From Streptacidiphilus albus JL83 (GTDB lineage Bacteria; Actinomycetota; Actinomycetes; Streptomycetales; Streptomycetaceae), in the NCBI RefSeq assembly GCF_000744705.1, contig NZ_JQML01000001.1, positions 1,364,001 through 1,428,000 on the forward strand: 64,000 nucleotides of DNA, read 5' to 3'. Within the stretch, counting starts at the first letter, position 1. The number at the start of each line of letters is the position of its first letter. Shown piece after piece: positions 42,001 through 52,817 of this stretch. The notes below the pieces were generated by a model. The model was not told the origin of the DNA. It did no database searches and saw nothing but the letters and a program-made list of their open reading frames with translations. Made by a program: the position numbers and the translations under genes.

Positions 42001-45000
42001 CCTGGGTCAGGCGCTGGAGCGAGTTGTAGGTGAAGCACTGGGTGTCGGTGCCGGTGGTGCTGGTGCCGTTGGACTGGAGGTCGGAGACGGCGGTGATCTC
42101 TCCGGCCTGGTTGTAGCGGTAGGCGATGTTGTCGATCGCGTTGTTCTTGCTGGTCTGGGTGTTGGTGGTGCTGTAGGTGAGGCGGCCGGTGGCCGGGTCG
42201 TAGGCGTCGGTCGTGACGAGTTGGGTGCCGTAGACGCCGTAGGTGGAGCTGAGCTGCTGTCCCATCGGGGTGTAGATGGCATTGTCGAGGTAGTACGCGG
42301 AGGAGGTGGCACCCGTGGAGGAGGTCAGGGTGCTGCCTGAGGAGTTCTGCAGTCCCTGCAGGTCATAGCCGTTGTTGACCGTCTCGGCGGGCAGACCGCC
42401 GTCATGGCCGTAGGTGGTGGAGGCCAGTTCACCGGTGATGGGCGTGTAGGTGGCGCTGTCGGCGAAGGTCACCGCTCCAGCCGTGGGCTGGCTGGTGCCG
42501 GCCGGTGCGGTGAAGCCGTCGGCGGACGGGATCGTGGTGCTGGTGCCCGTCGGCTGGTAGTCGGTGTTGTAGCCGGTCACGGCCTGGGTGTAGGCGGACA
42601 CGGTGGTGACGTTGTTGGCGGTGCTGCTGACGTACTCGGTCGCCGACGTCGGGTAGCCGTTCTCCAGGGTGTCGTACACGTACCCGCTGAGCTGCTTGGT
42701 CGGGTCCGGGGTGGCAGTAAACGGGCCGCTGTACTCGCCGGTGACCCGGTTGTCCCAGTCGTACTGGTAGGACAGGGTCTGCCCGCGGGGGTCAGTGGTC
42801 TGTTCCAGGTTACCCATGTCGTCGTAGGGGCCGTAGGTGGTGGTGCCCATGTTCGGGTCGGTGGCCGTGAGCTTCTGCCCGAGCAGGTTGTACGTGTAGG
42901 ACCAGGTGTTGCCGGCGGCGTCGGAGACGGTGTGGACCTGCCCGGCCGGGGTGTAGGTGTAGCTGGTGGTGGCGTCGGCCTCGGAGGCCTTGCCGGAGGT
43001 TCCGGTCGACCAAAGGGCCGTTCCGGCGGCGTTGTAGACCACGACGTTGCCGTCGTTCTGGATCTGCATCGTCTTGCCGGTGGTGGAGGTGCCCGAGGAC
43101 CACAGCGCAGTACCGGTGCTGCTGTAGACCACGAAGTTGCCGCCGGTCTGGAACGTGGCCCAGGCGCCGAGACTGGAGGTGCCACTGGACCACAGGGTCG
43201 CGCCACTGGCCAGCGAGGTCAGGACCAGGTTGCCGCCGGCCTGCATGGTCAGCTGCACGGAACCGGAGTTAAGCGAGGTGCCCGAGGGGATGACCTGTCC
43301 GGGCGTCAGTTTCACCGGCCCGTCGGTGTCCTTGACCGTGGAGCTCGTGGTCTGGCCCAGGGCGTTGGTCACCGCAACCGTCGTGGCACTACCCGCCGGA
43401 CCGGTGCTGTCGGTCTCGTCGGCCCCGGGGTAGCTGCTGGTGGACTGCCACTGGTAGGCGCCCATCGTGTACAGCTGCTGGTCCAGCGGCCGGCCCTGGC
43501 CGTCGTAGTCGGTCACCGTCTCCGAGGGGATCTGGCTCTCGGCGTCGGGGACAGCGAGGGTGCTGCTGGGGTAGGTGGTGGTGTCGGTGTAGGGGGCGTA
43601 GGAGCGGACCGGCCAGCCGTGCGAGTCGTAGAAGGTATCGCTGATCAGGCGTCCCGCCGAGTTGTCGGCGGTGTCGGTCTGCGTCTGCCGTGGCTGCAGC
43701 ATCCCGTCGTACAGGGTGACGCTCGTCGCGTAGCTGCCGTCGGTGCGCAGGGTGTTGGTCATCACCGCCGAGGGCGCGGTGCTGGAGATCAGGTAGGAGA
43801 ACGTCTCGCTGGCGCTCTGGGTGGCCTGGCTCTGCCCCGGCAGCCACACCGCGGTCCGCCGCCCCAGTGCGTCGTACGTGGTGTCGGTGATCCGCCCGTT
43901 GGTGTCCTGGTCCTCGATGTCCAGGCCGCGAAGCGGCTCCATCTTGGATTTCGTTGTCCAGCCCTGCGAGTTCGTGGACTGCTCAGTGACGGGGTTGGTG
44001 TTCCCGCCGGCGGCGTTCCACGCGGGGCTGTACATCGTGGTCGTCGGTTTCTTGTTGGCGTCCAGGGTCTGGACGATGCGGCCGGCGCCGTCATAGGTCA
44101 TGGCCGCAGTGGTCTGCCAGGTCTCCACGTTGCTGGGGCTGATGGACGTGACCATGCTCGTCGCGGTGACCTCACCCGCGGCAGGCTCGGGATTGGCGGA
44201 CTGGTCGAGCTGCCCGAAGGTCCCCAGGTTGGTCAGGGTCCCGTCGCCGTCGTAGTACACCTCCCTGTCCGACCGCAGAGTGCTGCTGGTCGGGGCCGCG
44301 CAGCCGCCGGAGACCTCGGTGGTGCGGTCCGGGTAGGACAGCATCATCGGGTTCAGCCCGGAGGGTGCGGCGTAGGTGGTGGCGGTGCAGGTCTCCTGAG
44401 CGGGGGCGCTCACACCGGTGACGTCGGCAGTGCTGTCGACAGTCGAGAGCCGGCCCTGGGCGTCATAGTCGGTGACGCTCTTGTTCTCGCGCCACGCCGT
44501 GCCGTTCTTCACCAGCGTGAAAGAACTGCTGGTCGTGGAAGCGGGCCGGTAGGCGTCCAGGTCGGGCAGGGTCGACAGGGTCGGCTGGACGGCCGGCGGC
44601 GGGTCGTCGGTGGCGTTCCAGTCGGTCCACGGCGTCTGCGGCGCATCGACGGTCTTCGTGTACGTGAACGGGCCGTTGACGGTCTCGGCGTCGATGGTGC
44701 CGCCGGTCACGGCCGGATTGATGATGCCGCTGGCCTTGGTGTAAGTATCGGTCTCCAGGGGCGTCCCGGCCAGCCAGTCGCTGTCCTTCACCGTCTCGGC
44801 GACGGTGCCGCCGGTCTGCGTTGGGCTGCCATACACCGCTGGGCTCGCACTGGCGTTGCCTTCGGTGGTGGTGCCGCCGTAGACGGCGTTGACGCTCACC
44901 GACCGCTGGGTGCCGTTGGCCAGGTAGTCCCCGTCCATGCCCTGCAGGTAGGTGGTGACGGTCTGCGTCACCGGCTCAGGCGCGGTGCCGGTGGTCACCG

Positions 45001-46355
45001 TCACCGTGCGAAAGCCGCGGAACTGGTCCCAGGTCCGGTACTGGTCGTCGGTCTGCGCGGAGTCGTCCCGGTGCCACGCCGCACCGCTGTAGGAGTAGTC
45101 CGACTCCTGTGCCTCGGAACCGCTGTACACCGTCGAGCCCGACTGGTCCTTCGAGGCCCCGGTCTGGTCGGAGTTGACGACGGACTTCACGGTGATCTTG
45201 TTGAACCAGTCGGCGATCGGCTTCACCTCCCCCGTCGGCGTCCAGTACACGGGGTAGCAGGAGTTGGTGTTGGTGTCGGCGTTCGCGATCGACAGCGTCA
45301 GGCCCAGGCAGGGGGTCTGGTTGTAGTTGACCGCGATGGCCTCGCCGGTCTCGGTGTAGATGTCCGCGATCCGCGGACGGTACAGGGCAGGCGCGCTGGG
45401 GTCGTTGTCGTTGACCCGGTTGTCGATCTCGACGCCGGCGAATGTGGCCTGCCCGAGTGTGATGGGGGTGCCGCCGCCGTCGTAGGTGTCCGCGTCGCCG
45501 GTGTGCTGGATCGACGCCAGCCACATCACCGCCTGCAGCGAGCCCTCGTCCTTCGCGTCCACACCGTCCGCGCCGGTGACCGGGTCCACCGACCCGCCGG
45601 CGTCGGAGTAGGTCTGACCGAGTTGGTAGGTGTCGACGGGGGTCAGGCCGACGTTCCCGGCCGCGACGTTGACCTTCGTCGTGATCGAGTCCAGCCGAGT
45701 GGTGGACCAGAACGACGGCGAGTACTGAACGCATACACCTGCCGGGATGCTGGTCGTGCCGGGCGGGATGGTGGTGCTGTCGTTGGAGGGGCAGTCCAGG
45801 TCGTATGGCACGTCGGGCCAGTTGGAGGCGTTCGACAGGCTGATCGGCTGGGTGCAGTTGAAGCCGGAGGAGACCTGGCAGCGCTGCTGGGAGGAGAACA
45901 CGACCTGCGCCGCAGGAGTGTGCCCGGCCAGTTCGTCATCGAGCTGGTAGCCGTAGGAGATCTGGGTGAGCGCCCCGCCGCGGATGTAGGGGGTCAGGGT
46001 GCCCGAGCCGTTGCTCGCCGCGACCTGCCCGCCGCCCAGGTCGTAGTAGTTCGTCTCGGTGCTGTAGTCGTAGCGCTGCACGAATCCGGTCGGCGAGACC
46101 ACGAAGTCCAGGTTCCACCGCCAACCCTCGTTCGCCGCGCACTGCGACGCGGTGCCCTTCGCCGAGGTGTAGCAGGGGTCGCCCGAGATCGGGTCCAGAA
46201 CGGGCACGCCCCAGGCCGAGTTCGTCGCGGCGTCCGAGGGTGTGCCGCTCTGCATGTCCGCCTGGTTGCCGACACCGGTCGGTGCGTGCTCGGCCCCGAA
46301 GTAGGCCGCCGAGCCGTCCGGTGTCAGGACCCGGTAGTAGTCGCCGTTGGACCCC
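39071..46355 (-). CDS. RHS-repeat polymorphic toxin with embedded lectin domains, 5'-truncated
   Basis: About 2,428 residues remain; the 5' end is lost at an IS3-family element. From N to C: an SpvB/RHS N-terminal part (LTPDGSAAYFGAEH), YD-type RHS repeats (YDALGRRTAVWLPG, YTYNLLGQKLTATDPNMGTT), a bulb-type lectin domain at about 43310-42985 (AGGNLVLTSLASGATLWSSG), more repeats, a ricin-B-like lectin domain at about 41560-41185 (GSLCLADPGASTTSGTAVVL), then the core end DPIQGRFTSPDPVFEAGDPN. A hydrophobic stretch, a HINT self-cleaving domain (39899-39470, Cys start, TTANHPFW, VHN end) and a ~132-residue toxin tail complete it. The tail is AT-rich and has KHFTSAEYIDSWNYHV and RRSWGTINFYDEDGQ. 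It may resemble toxin type 27; unverified. Confidence 0.85.
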
Positions 46356-46412
46356 GACCACTTTCGTGGACACTGGAAGTAGTTCATCGCAGTGTCAAGT
46401 GGGAAGTGCACG

Positions 46413-46703
46413 ATGGTTTCAAAGCGGAAGAAGTACGCTCCGGAATACAAGGCAGAGGCCGTAGAGCTTGTAGTGAGCTCCGGCCGGCCCGTGGCTGAGA
46501 TCGCCCGGGACCTCGGCCTGAACGAGGGAACCCTCGGGAGCTGGGTAAATGCCGCAAAGAGGAGCGGAAGCATCAAAGACAAGCCGCTTACTATCGATGA
46601 GCGCGTCCATATGAAGGAACTCGAAGAGGAAAACCGAAAGCTCCGAATGGAGCGGGATTTTCTAAAAAAAGCAGCGGCGTGGTTTGCAAGCCAGAATCAA
46701 TAA
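46413..46703 (+). CDS. IS3-family transposase OrfA
   Basis: 96 residues from ATG 46413 behind GGGAAG. The HTH is KKYAPEYKAEAVELVVSSGR, EIARDLGLNEGTLGSWVNAA; the C-terminal helix MKELEEENRKLRMERDFLKK is a leucine zipper. An A7 run followed by G at 46664-46671 is a classic slippery site for -1 frameshifting into orfB, whose frame is exactly -1. Confidence 0.92.
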   Translation: MVSKRKKYAPEYKAEAVELVVSSGRPVAEIARDLGLNEGTLGSWVNAAKRSGSIKDKPLTIDERVHMKELEEENRKLRMERDFLKKAAAWFASQNQ

Positions 46704-47611
46704 AGTTCGCCTTTATCCTGCAAGTCAGAGACGAGCAGGCTGGCAAGCCGCGCCGCTTCAGGTATCCCATCAACTTCATGTGCCAGATGCTGCATGTATC
46801 TCGAGCCGGCTTCTATGCGTGGATCGGCAGGGAGGAGTCCCGGCACGCGCGGCGCGATGTCGAGCTCACGCGACTCATCATCGCCATCGACAAAACGAAT
46901 AAGGGAAGGTACGGAATCGATCGGATACACGCCCAGCTGGCCCGCCAGGGCGAGCGCGTGTCGCCCAAGCGTGTCCGGCGCCTGGCCAGGGCTGCTGGAC
47001 TGGCCTGCGTCCACCCCAGCCCCTACAGGGCCACCACCCTCCAGGACCCCGCGAACCGACGGGGCCTGGTGGATCTCGTCGAGCGCAACTTCGTCCCGGA
47101 AAAGAAAGACCAAATATGGTACGGGGACATCACATATATTCATACCGCAGAGGGCTGGGCCTATATGGCCACGGTGATCGACGGATACTCGCGCAAGCTC
47201 ATCGGCTGGTCCATCGCTGACAATATGCGTGAAGACATGGTGGTCCAGGCGCTCGATATGGCCATCCGCAACCGCCGGCCAGGCCAGGGAGAAGCCGTGA
47301 TGCACACGGATCGTGGCAGCCAGTACACCGGCAGTAGATTTCGCGACCACTGCCTTGACAACGGGGTCATCCCTTCGGTAGGAAAGACGGGGATCTGCTT
47401 CGACAACGCTGCGGCCGAGTCCTTCAACGCAACCCTCAAGAAGGAACTCATTCACCTGCATGTATGGGCAACAATCAAGCAGGTCAAAACCGCCATATTT
47501 GAATATGTCGAGTCCTACTACAATAGAAGCAGGATTCAGCGGGAACTTGGCTACCTATCGCCCTATGAATTCGAGAGCAGGTCTACATTTAGCGCAGCAC
47601 TAGCAGCATAG
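46679..47611 (+). CDS. IS3-family transposase OrfB (integrase)
   Basis: Intact integrase: INFMCQMLHVSRAGFYAWIG, GRYGIDRIHAQLARQGERVS, and the DDE residues in QIWYGDITYIHTAEGWAYMA, HTDRGSQYTGSRF and AAAESFNATLKKELI, ending YYNRSRIQRELGYLSPYEFE. It is probably expressed as an OrfAB fusion through the upstream A7G slippery site. The intact frames suggest a recently active copy. Confidence 0.94.
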   Translation: MVCKPESIKFAFILQVRDEQAGKPRRFRYPINFMCQMLHVSRAGFYAWIGREESRHARRDVELTRLIIAIDKTNKGRYGIDRIHAQLARQGERVSPKRVRRLARAAGLACVHPSPYRATTLQDPANRRGLVDLVERNFVPEKKDQIWYGDITYIHTAEGWAYMATVIDGYSRKLIGWSIADNMREDMVVQALDMAIRNRRPGQGEAVMHTDRGSQYTGSRFRDHCLDNGVIPSVGKTGICFDNAAAESFNATLKKELIHLHVWATIKQVKTAIFEYVESYYNRSRIQRELGYLSPYEFESRSTFSAALAA

Positions 47612-47633
47612 AAGACTGTCTTCGAAATCGGTC

Positions 47634-50164
47634 GGCCTCCAGTCGACCGCCACAACCAATTGCACCTTCAATGTCGACCTGACCCCTCCCGCTTCGGCCA
47701 CCATCACCGACACCGACTTCCCGGCTGCGGGCAGCGGCGGAACCCCGGACAAGTACGCCGGCCAGAGCAGCACCTTCACCGCGACCAGCACCGACCCCGC
47801 CCCCAACCCTTCCACCTGCACCCTTAAGGGCTGCATCGCCGCCAGCGGCATCGCCGGCTTCCGCTACTCCCTCGACCAGCCCATCCCCACCGTCGGCTTC
47901 AGCTACGTCCCGGCCGACAGCACCGGCACCGGCTCCATCCCGATAACCCCCCAGACCTGGGGAACCCACATCCTCTACGTCCAGGCCATCGACAACGCCG
48001 GCAACACCGCCGCCGTCCCCTCCAGCTACACCTTCTACGCCCCCTGGAACCCCGACACCAACGTCCACGCCGGCGACCTGACCGGCGACGGCGTCCCGGA
48101 CATGCTCGCCACCAGCGGAGGCAACCTGATCCTCCTGCCCGGCAACACCGACCCCGGCTCCCCCGCCGCCTCACAGATCGCCAGCACCCCGAGTACCGTC
48201 CCCGGCTACACCCCCGGTGACACCGACACCTGGAACACCTTCCTGATCGCCCACCGCGGCACCCTCGAAGAGAACGGTGTCGACGACCTCTTCGCCTACA
48301 ACACCCGCACCCACCAGATGTACAAATACGGCAACGACAAGGAACTCCAAGGCACCCCCGGGTACTTCACCAAGACACAGGATGTCACCAGTCTCAGCCG
48401 CCCCACCTGCACCGAGACCTGCAACGGCTACTACACCAACGCCAGCAACTCCAATGACTGGGGCACCATCACCCAAATGATCGCCCCCGGCAGTATCGGC
48501 ACCACCGCCGGCGACGACCGGCCCACCCTCATCACCATGGAGAACGGCCAGCTCTGGCTCTACACATTCACCGGGAACGTACTCAACAGCCCGGTCCTGC
48601 TCGGCACCGGCAACTGGTCCAACTTCGACCTCATCGCCCCCGGCACCCTCGGCGGCAACCTCAACACCACCCCCCAGACAGCCGGAACCCCGACCCTGTG
48701 GGTCCGTGACCGCACCACCGGCACGCTCTACACCATGCCCATCACCAACAGCCAGGGCACCGTCCAGACCCTCACCCCGCCCACCCTGCCCCTGACGCTG
48801 CCGCTGACCGCCGCCGACGGGAACCACCTGTGCGCCGACGACGACTTCGGCCTCACCACCACCGGCAACCCCGTCCAGACCTGGGACTGCGACCAGACCA
48901 ACGCCCAGTCCTGGACCATGCACACCAACGGCACCATCACCGCCGTCGGCAACTGCCTCGACCTCGCCACCACCACGCCGGTCAACGGCACCACCGCCGT
49001 GCTCAACCCCTGCGCCACCACCCCCACCGCCACCAGCGGTGGACCGCGACCACCACCGGCCAGCTCAAGACCGCCGGCGGCCTGTGCCTGACCGACCCCG
49101 GCAGCGCCACCACCGTCGGCACCCAACTCACCGTCGCCACCTGCGACAACGGCCCAGAACAGGACTGGACCGCAGCCACCACCGCCAACCAGCCCTTCGG
49201 TCCCCTGACCGACCCCACCAGCTTCGGACCCAACCTCCCCACCGCCGCCTACCCCAAACTCGCCTCCCCCGGGGACAAGACCGGCCTGGGTGAACCCGAC
49301 CTCTACGCCTCCACCCCCGACGGCGAAATGATGGACTACTCCGGCGCCACCCCCACCAGCACCGGCACCGCGACCTTCCAAACGCCGGTCCTGCAAGGCA
49401 CCTACAGCACCGCAACCGCCTGGTGGGAGCTGAACGACGGGGGTAGCAGCACCACCGCCACCGACAGCATCGGCGGCCCCGCCGGCCCCAACACAGCCAC
49501 ACTCAACGGCAGTGCCGCCTGGACCACCGACACCAACCTCACCCAAGGGACCAAGACGGTCGCGGGCCATCCCGCCCTGCTGCCCGCCAACCCCACCAGC
49601 ACCGTTCTGAGCCTGGACGGCACCACCGGCTACGCCGCAACCACCAACCCCGTCGTCAACACCAGCGGCAGCTACACCGTCTCCCTGTGGGTCAACCTCA
49701 ACCAGAACTACAACACCAACGACTACTACACCGCCCTGTGCCAGCGCGACACCAGCGGAGCACGCTGCGGCTTCTACCTCCAGTACTCACCCGCCTACAA
49801 GGGCTGGGCCCTGGTCATGCCGGGCACCGACGCCGCCAACACACTCACCTACTTCCACGCCGGCACCGGCGTCACCCCCACAGGCCAATGGACCCACCTC
49901 GTCGGCGTCTACAACGCCACCACCGGTGCCATGAACCTGTACGTCAACGGAAACCTCGCCGGCACCGACACCGACACCACCCCCTGGACCACACCCGCAG
50001 GAGGCCCCCTGCTCATCGGCGCCGCCGACGGCGGCAACACACCCGGCAGCGTCGCCGATTTCCCCGGCGAAATCAGCGACGTCCACGTCTACAACACCGC
50101 CCTGTCACCCGCCGCCGCCACCTCCATCGGCGACAACCCCCCGCCACTCACCGGACTGAACTGA
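47634..50164 (+). pseudogene. LamG/ricin-lectin secreted protein, 5'-truncated and frameshifted
   Basis: The frame enters from the IS end at 47634 without a start codon (GLQSTATTNCTFNVDLTPPA). It contains a bacterial Ig-like part, an FG-GAP-like segment (VHAGDLTGDGVPDMLATSGG), a ricin-B lectin domain (about 48820-49190; GLCLTDPGSATTVGTQLTVA) and a LamG jelly-roll (about 49420-50150; NTSGSYTVSLWVNLNQNYNT, GQWTHLVGVYNATTGAMNLY). Within the lectin domain one C is missing near 49028-49032 and the frame changes. Such LamG proteins usually sit beside RHS genes in Streptomyces, but here it points away from the RHS gene. Confidence 0.75.
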
Positions 50165-50738
50165 ACCAGCAGCCCAACCCAACCCACCCACACTGACCAC
50201 CCAACCCAGGCTCCCAACCCGCCAGCAGTGGCAGACCTTCACCCATTCAGATCCCAATCCAAGATGTGGTGAAGGACTGCCGCTGTAAGCCCGTACTGCG
50301 CTCGCCGATCGCGGCATCCGCTCAGGAAGCGCATGCCCTTGTCCTCCCCCGGCCCGGGACATCCGCCCACTGCGGCTTCCCGGGCCGGGCCGATCCCGAC
50401 AATCGGCCCGGCTCACCGTGGCCTGCTCCCAGGCGCCACCATCCGTTTCGACTCTCTCCGAACACCAGCAGCGACAATTCCGCAGCGATCGCGATGGGCG
50501 CCCCGGGTCGCCCCTGCGTCCGCACGAATCGTCAACGATCTTGCCGCACCGATACCCCGGCGTTCGTGAACGCCACAGCACCGCGCTTCCACCCGCTCCC
50601 GGGACGAACGGTCAGCCCCGAAGGGGCGCGTGGTGAGAGGCAGTTGTCATATCTGACGCCAAGTCACTTCTGGCCTGAGTCTCTCCCTCTCCTCGCACCG
50701 GCGGCGCCGTGCCAACAGGCCTGCGCTTCGCTGCCGCT
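50165..50738. other. 574-base intergenic region, nothing recognised
   Basis: Short frames occur on both strands but none looks protein-like. No RHS fragment, repeat or strong hairpin was found. It separates the toxin locus from conserved chromosomal-type genes. Confidence 0.4.
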
Positions 50739-51536
50739 TCAGCCGTTGGGGTAGGCGGCGGCGAGGAGCTGCGGTTCGAGCATCTGCCACTGGGCGCTCA
50801 TGTCGTGGACCAGGTAGAGGTCGCGGCGGCGGGTCCAGGTCTGGCCGGACTGGGGGTCGTAGGTGTCGGGCATGTCGAAACCGGCGGGGGCGTAGGCGGC
50901 AGGCATGCCCGCGAGGCGGGTGGTCTCCACACAACGCTTCACATGGTCCCGGAAGCCGATCACACCTGCCGTGCCGATGCCGCCGGGCAGTTGCTTGCGG
51001 TCGGCGGCGACCTGCTGGGCGACGCCGAAGGTGCTCAGGTAGGTGATGGTGCCGTCGGCCGCGATCACCGGGTTGATCGCGGTGACGTCCGACATGTTGT
51101 AAGTGGACGTCAGGAAGCTGGCGATCTCCCACTGGGCGTAGACCGGGACGTTCCGCCGGGCGCGCACCTGGGCGACGGTGGCGGCCAGTGCCTCGTTCAC
51201 CGGGCCCGGCTCGTAGAGCACCTTGGTCGGGTCTCCGCCGCCGGCCGGGGCCCGGTCGCCGAAGCTGTAGGCCACGATGAAGTCGATGTCGGCGAGCGGC
51301 GTGGTCGGCGGGTCCCAGTTGAATCCGATGTCGAAGATCCGCGGCACCGACAGGCGCGCCGTGGCCGCGTCGTCGAGCTCGGCGGTGAGGTTGTCGAGCA
51401 TCTCGCGCTGCAGCCGGGCGTCGGCACGCTCTCCGGGGAGGTTGTGGCGCCGGCTGTCGGCGACGGCCGGCGTCGCCGACAGCAGCGCGGGGACCACGGC
51501 GGCCGCAGCGGTGGCGGCGAAGGTACGTCGGTTCAT
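50739..51536 (-). CDS. Secreted protein of unknown function
   Basis: 265 residues from ATG 51536. A signal peptide starts MNRRTFAATAAAAVVPALLS and is cut near AVADS; the RR pair is compatible with Tat export. The mature part contains FIVAYSFGDRAPAGGG, VAQVRARRNVPVYAQWEIAS and GVIGFRDHVKRCVETTRLAG. I do not recognise the family. The central VPVYAQWEIASFL and GFRDHVKRC pieces hint at a globular enzyme-like domain. Confidence 0.7.
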   Translation of the reverse strand: MNRRTFAATAAAAVVPALLSATPAVADSRRHNLPGERADARLQREMLDNLTAELDDAATARLSVPRIFDIGFNWDPPTTPLADIDFIVAYSFGDRAPAGGGDPTKVLYEPGPVNEALAATVAQVRARRNVPVYAQWEIASFLTSTYNMSDVTAINPVIAADGTITYLSTFGVAQQVAADRKQLPGGIGTAGVIGFRDHVKRCVETTRLAGMPAAYAPAGFDMPDTYDPQSGQTWTRRRDLYLVHDMSAQWQMLEPQLLAAAYPNG

Positions 51537-51690
51537 GGGGCAGTGCCTCTCTGGGAATCTCCTGCAGATCCCCGGTGAAGGGGAACAGCTGATTCCAGCT
51601 CATCGGAGGACCGGTTGGGTACACGTGTCACCAGCAGCGGGTGAACAGCAGTCGACGCGAACGGGCCGTGGGATCAGACGCGGCCCGGCA

Positions 51691-51780
51691 GGCGGATTCA
51701 TGCAGGCGACTGCGTGGCGGCGGTTTCATGCAGGCGCCTGCGTGGAGGCGGCTTCGCGCAGGCGATGTCCGCGCGGCGGT
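51691..51780 (-). repeat. 28-bp tandem repeat, 3 full and one partial copy
   Basis: Copies start at 51691, 51719, 51747 and 51775. Each has the form GGCGGxTTCATGCAGGCG followed by xCTGCGTGG; the third is more diverged. The array ends at the stop codon of the LysR gene. Confidence 0.85.
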
Positions 51781-52731
51781 TCAGGCTCGCGTCGCGCCGG
51801 AGGTGGCGGCGATGTGGGTGATCAGGTCGCGGACCGCGCCGGCGGGCGGGGTGCGCGGGCCCTGCCAGATGGCGCGCAGGGTACGGGTGAGGTCGATGCC
51901 GACGACCGGGACGCGGTGCAGCCGCTGGGCGGCGAGGTCGTCGGCGGCGGCGAGTTCGCTCAGCACGGCGGGCCCGGCTCCCGCCAGCACCGCCGCGCGG
52001 ACGGCGGCGGTGGTGGACAGCGACAGCACCGGCGCGGCCTGGACGACGTCGGCGCCCAGCGCGGTGCGCAGCGCGGCGGCGAGGGCGTCGCGGGTGCCCG
52101 AGCCGGGCTCGCGGCTGACCAGCGCGGTCGCGTTCAGCTCGGCGGCGGTGACCGGGGTGCGCCGACGGGCCCAGGGGTGGTCCTGACGGACCAGCACGGC
52201 CAGGGTGTCGTGGCCGACCACCCGGCTGCGCAGGTCGCGCGGGGTGTCCGGGCCCTCGATGAAGCCCAGGTCGGCCTGGTCGTGGCGGACCTGTTCGATG
52301 ACCGTGTCGCTGTTGGCGGCCGTCAGCACCACCTCGGCCGGACGCGGCGCGCCGGTCCGCACGGCGGCCTGCTGGGAGACCAGCCAGCCGGGCAGCAGCA
52401 GTTCGGCGATGGTGAGGCTGGCGCTGACCCGCAGCCGGGCGCGCCGGTCCTGGCGCAGCGCGGTGAGTCCGAGGTCGACCTCCTCGGCCACCTGCAGCAG
52501 CCGGGACGCCCAGGCGGCGGCGACCACACCGGCCGGTGTGAGCGCCGAGCCGTGCGGGGTGCGGACCACCAGCTGGACTCCGGTCTGCGCCTCCATGGAG
52601 CTGACCCGGGCCGAGACGGCCTGCTGGCTGACGTCGAGCTCCCGGGCGGCGGCATTGAGGCTGCCGGTGCGGGCGACCGCGAGCAGCACTTCCATCGCCC
52701 GGAGGTCGGGCATCCTGGAGCTGAGGGCCAT
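51781..52731 (-). CDS. LysR family transcriptional regulator
   Basis: 316 residues from ATG 52731. The N-terminal HTH is MPDLRAMEVLLAVARTGSLN, AAARELDVSQQAVSARVSSM; the periplasmic-binding-like effector domain follows (VVLTAANSDTVIEQVRHDQA, DLGFIEGPDTPRDLRSRVVG). It is divergent from a TDT transporter with a perfect TACAAG/CTTGTA repeat in the gap, the standard LysR arrangement, so it probably controls the transporter in response to its substrate. Confidence 0.92.
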   Translation of the reverse strand: MALSSRMPDLRAMEVLLAVARTGSLNAAARELDVSQQAVSARVSSMEAQTGVQLVVRTPHGSALTPAGVVAAAWASRLLQVAEEVDLGLTALRQDRRARLRVSASLTIAELLLPGWLVSQQAAVRTGAPRPAEVVLTAANSDTVIEQVRHDQADLGFIEGPDTPRDLRSRVVGHDTLAVLVRQDHPWARRRTPVTAAELNATALVSREPGSGTRDALAAALRTALGADVVQAAPVLSLSTTAAVRAAVLAGAGPAVLSELAAADDLAAQRLHRVPVVGIDLTRTLRAIWQGPRTPPAGAVRDLITHIAATSGATRA

Positions 52732-52752
52732 GGCTCCAGCGTAGCCCAGGGC

Positions 52753-52769
52753 TACAAGGTCTGCTTGTA
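52753..52769. promoter_or_regulatory. LysR-type binding site TACAAG-N5-CTTGTA
   Basis: A perfect 6-bp inverted repeat with a 5-base spacer in the gap between the divergent LysR and transporter genes, 22 bases from the LysR ATG. A related CCCTGCAAGG follows at 52770-52779. Confidence 0.7.
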
Positions 52770-52817
52770 CCCCTGCAAGGCAGCGACGGCTACCGGTGGC
52801 CGCTCGCTCCGGGCAGC

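Larger units (their letters stand above)
46356..47633 (+). mobile_element. IS3-family element at a rearrangement junction
   Basis: Imperfect terminal repeats: GACCACTTTCGTGGACAC at the left and, inverted, GACCGATTTCGAAGACAG at the right. It carries orfA and orfB. No target duplication is seen (CCC to the left, GGC to the right), and the flanks are 5'-truncated genes in opposite orientation. Confidence 0.8.

Noticed and set aside
42007..42312. Serine/threonine/proline-rich frames within the RHS region
   Set aside because: They are frame-shifted readings of the RHS gene with extreme composition.
42404..46498. A 1364-codon plus-strand frame opposite the RHS gene
   Set aside because: Composition (glycine/valine/arginine rich, no domains) is that of the complement of a high-GC gene; the minus-strand RHS motifs are unmistakable.
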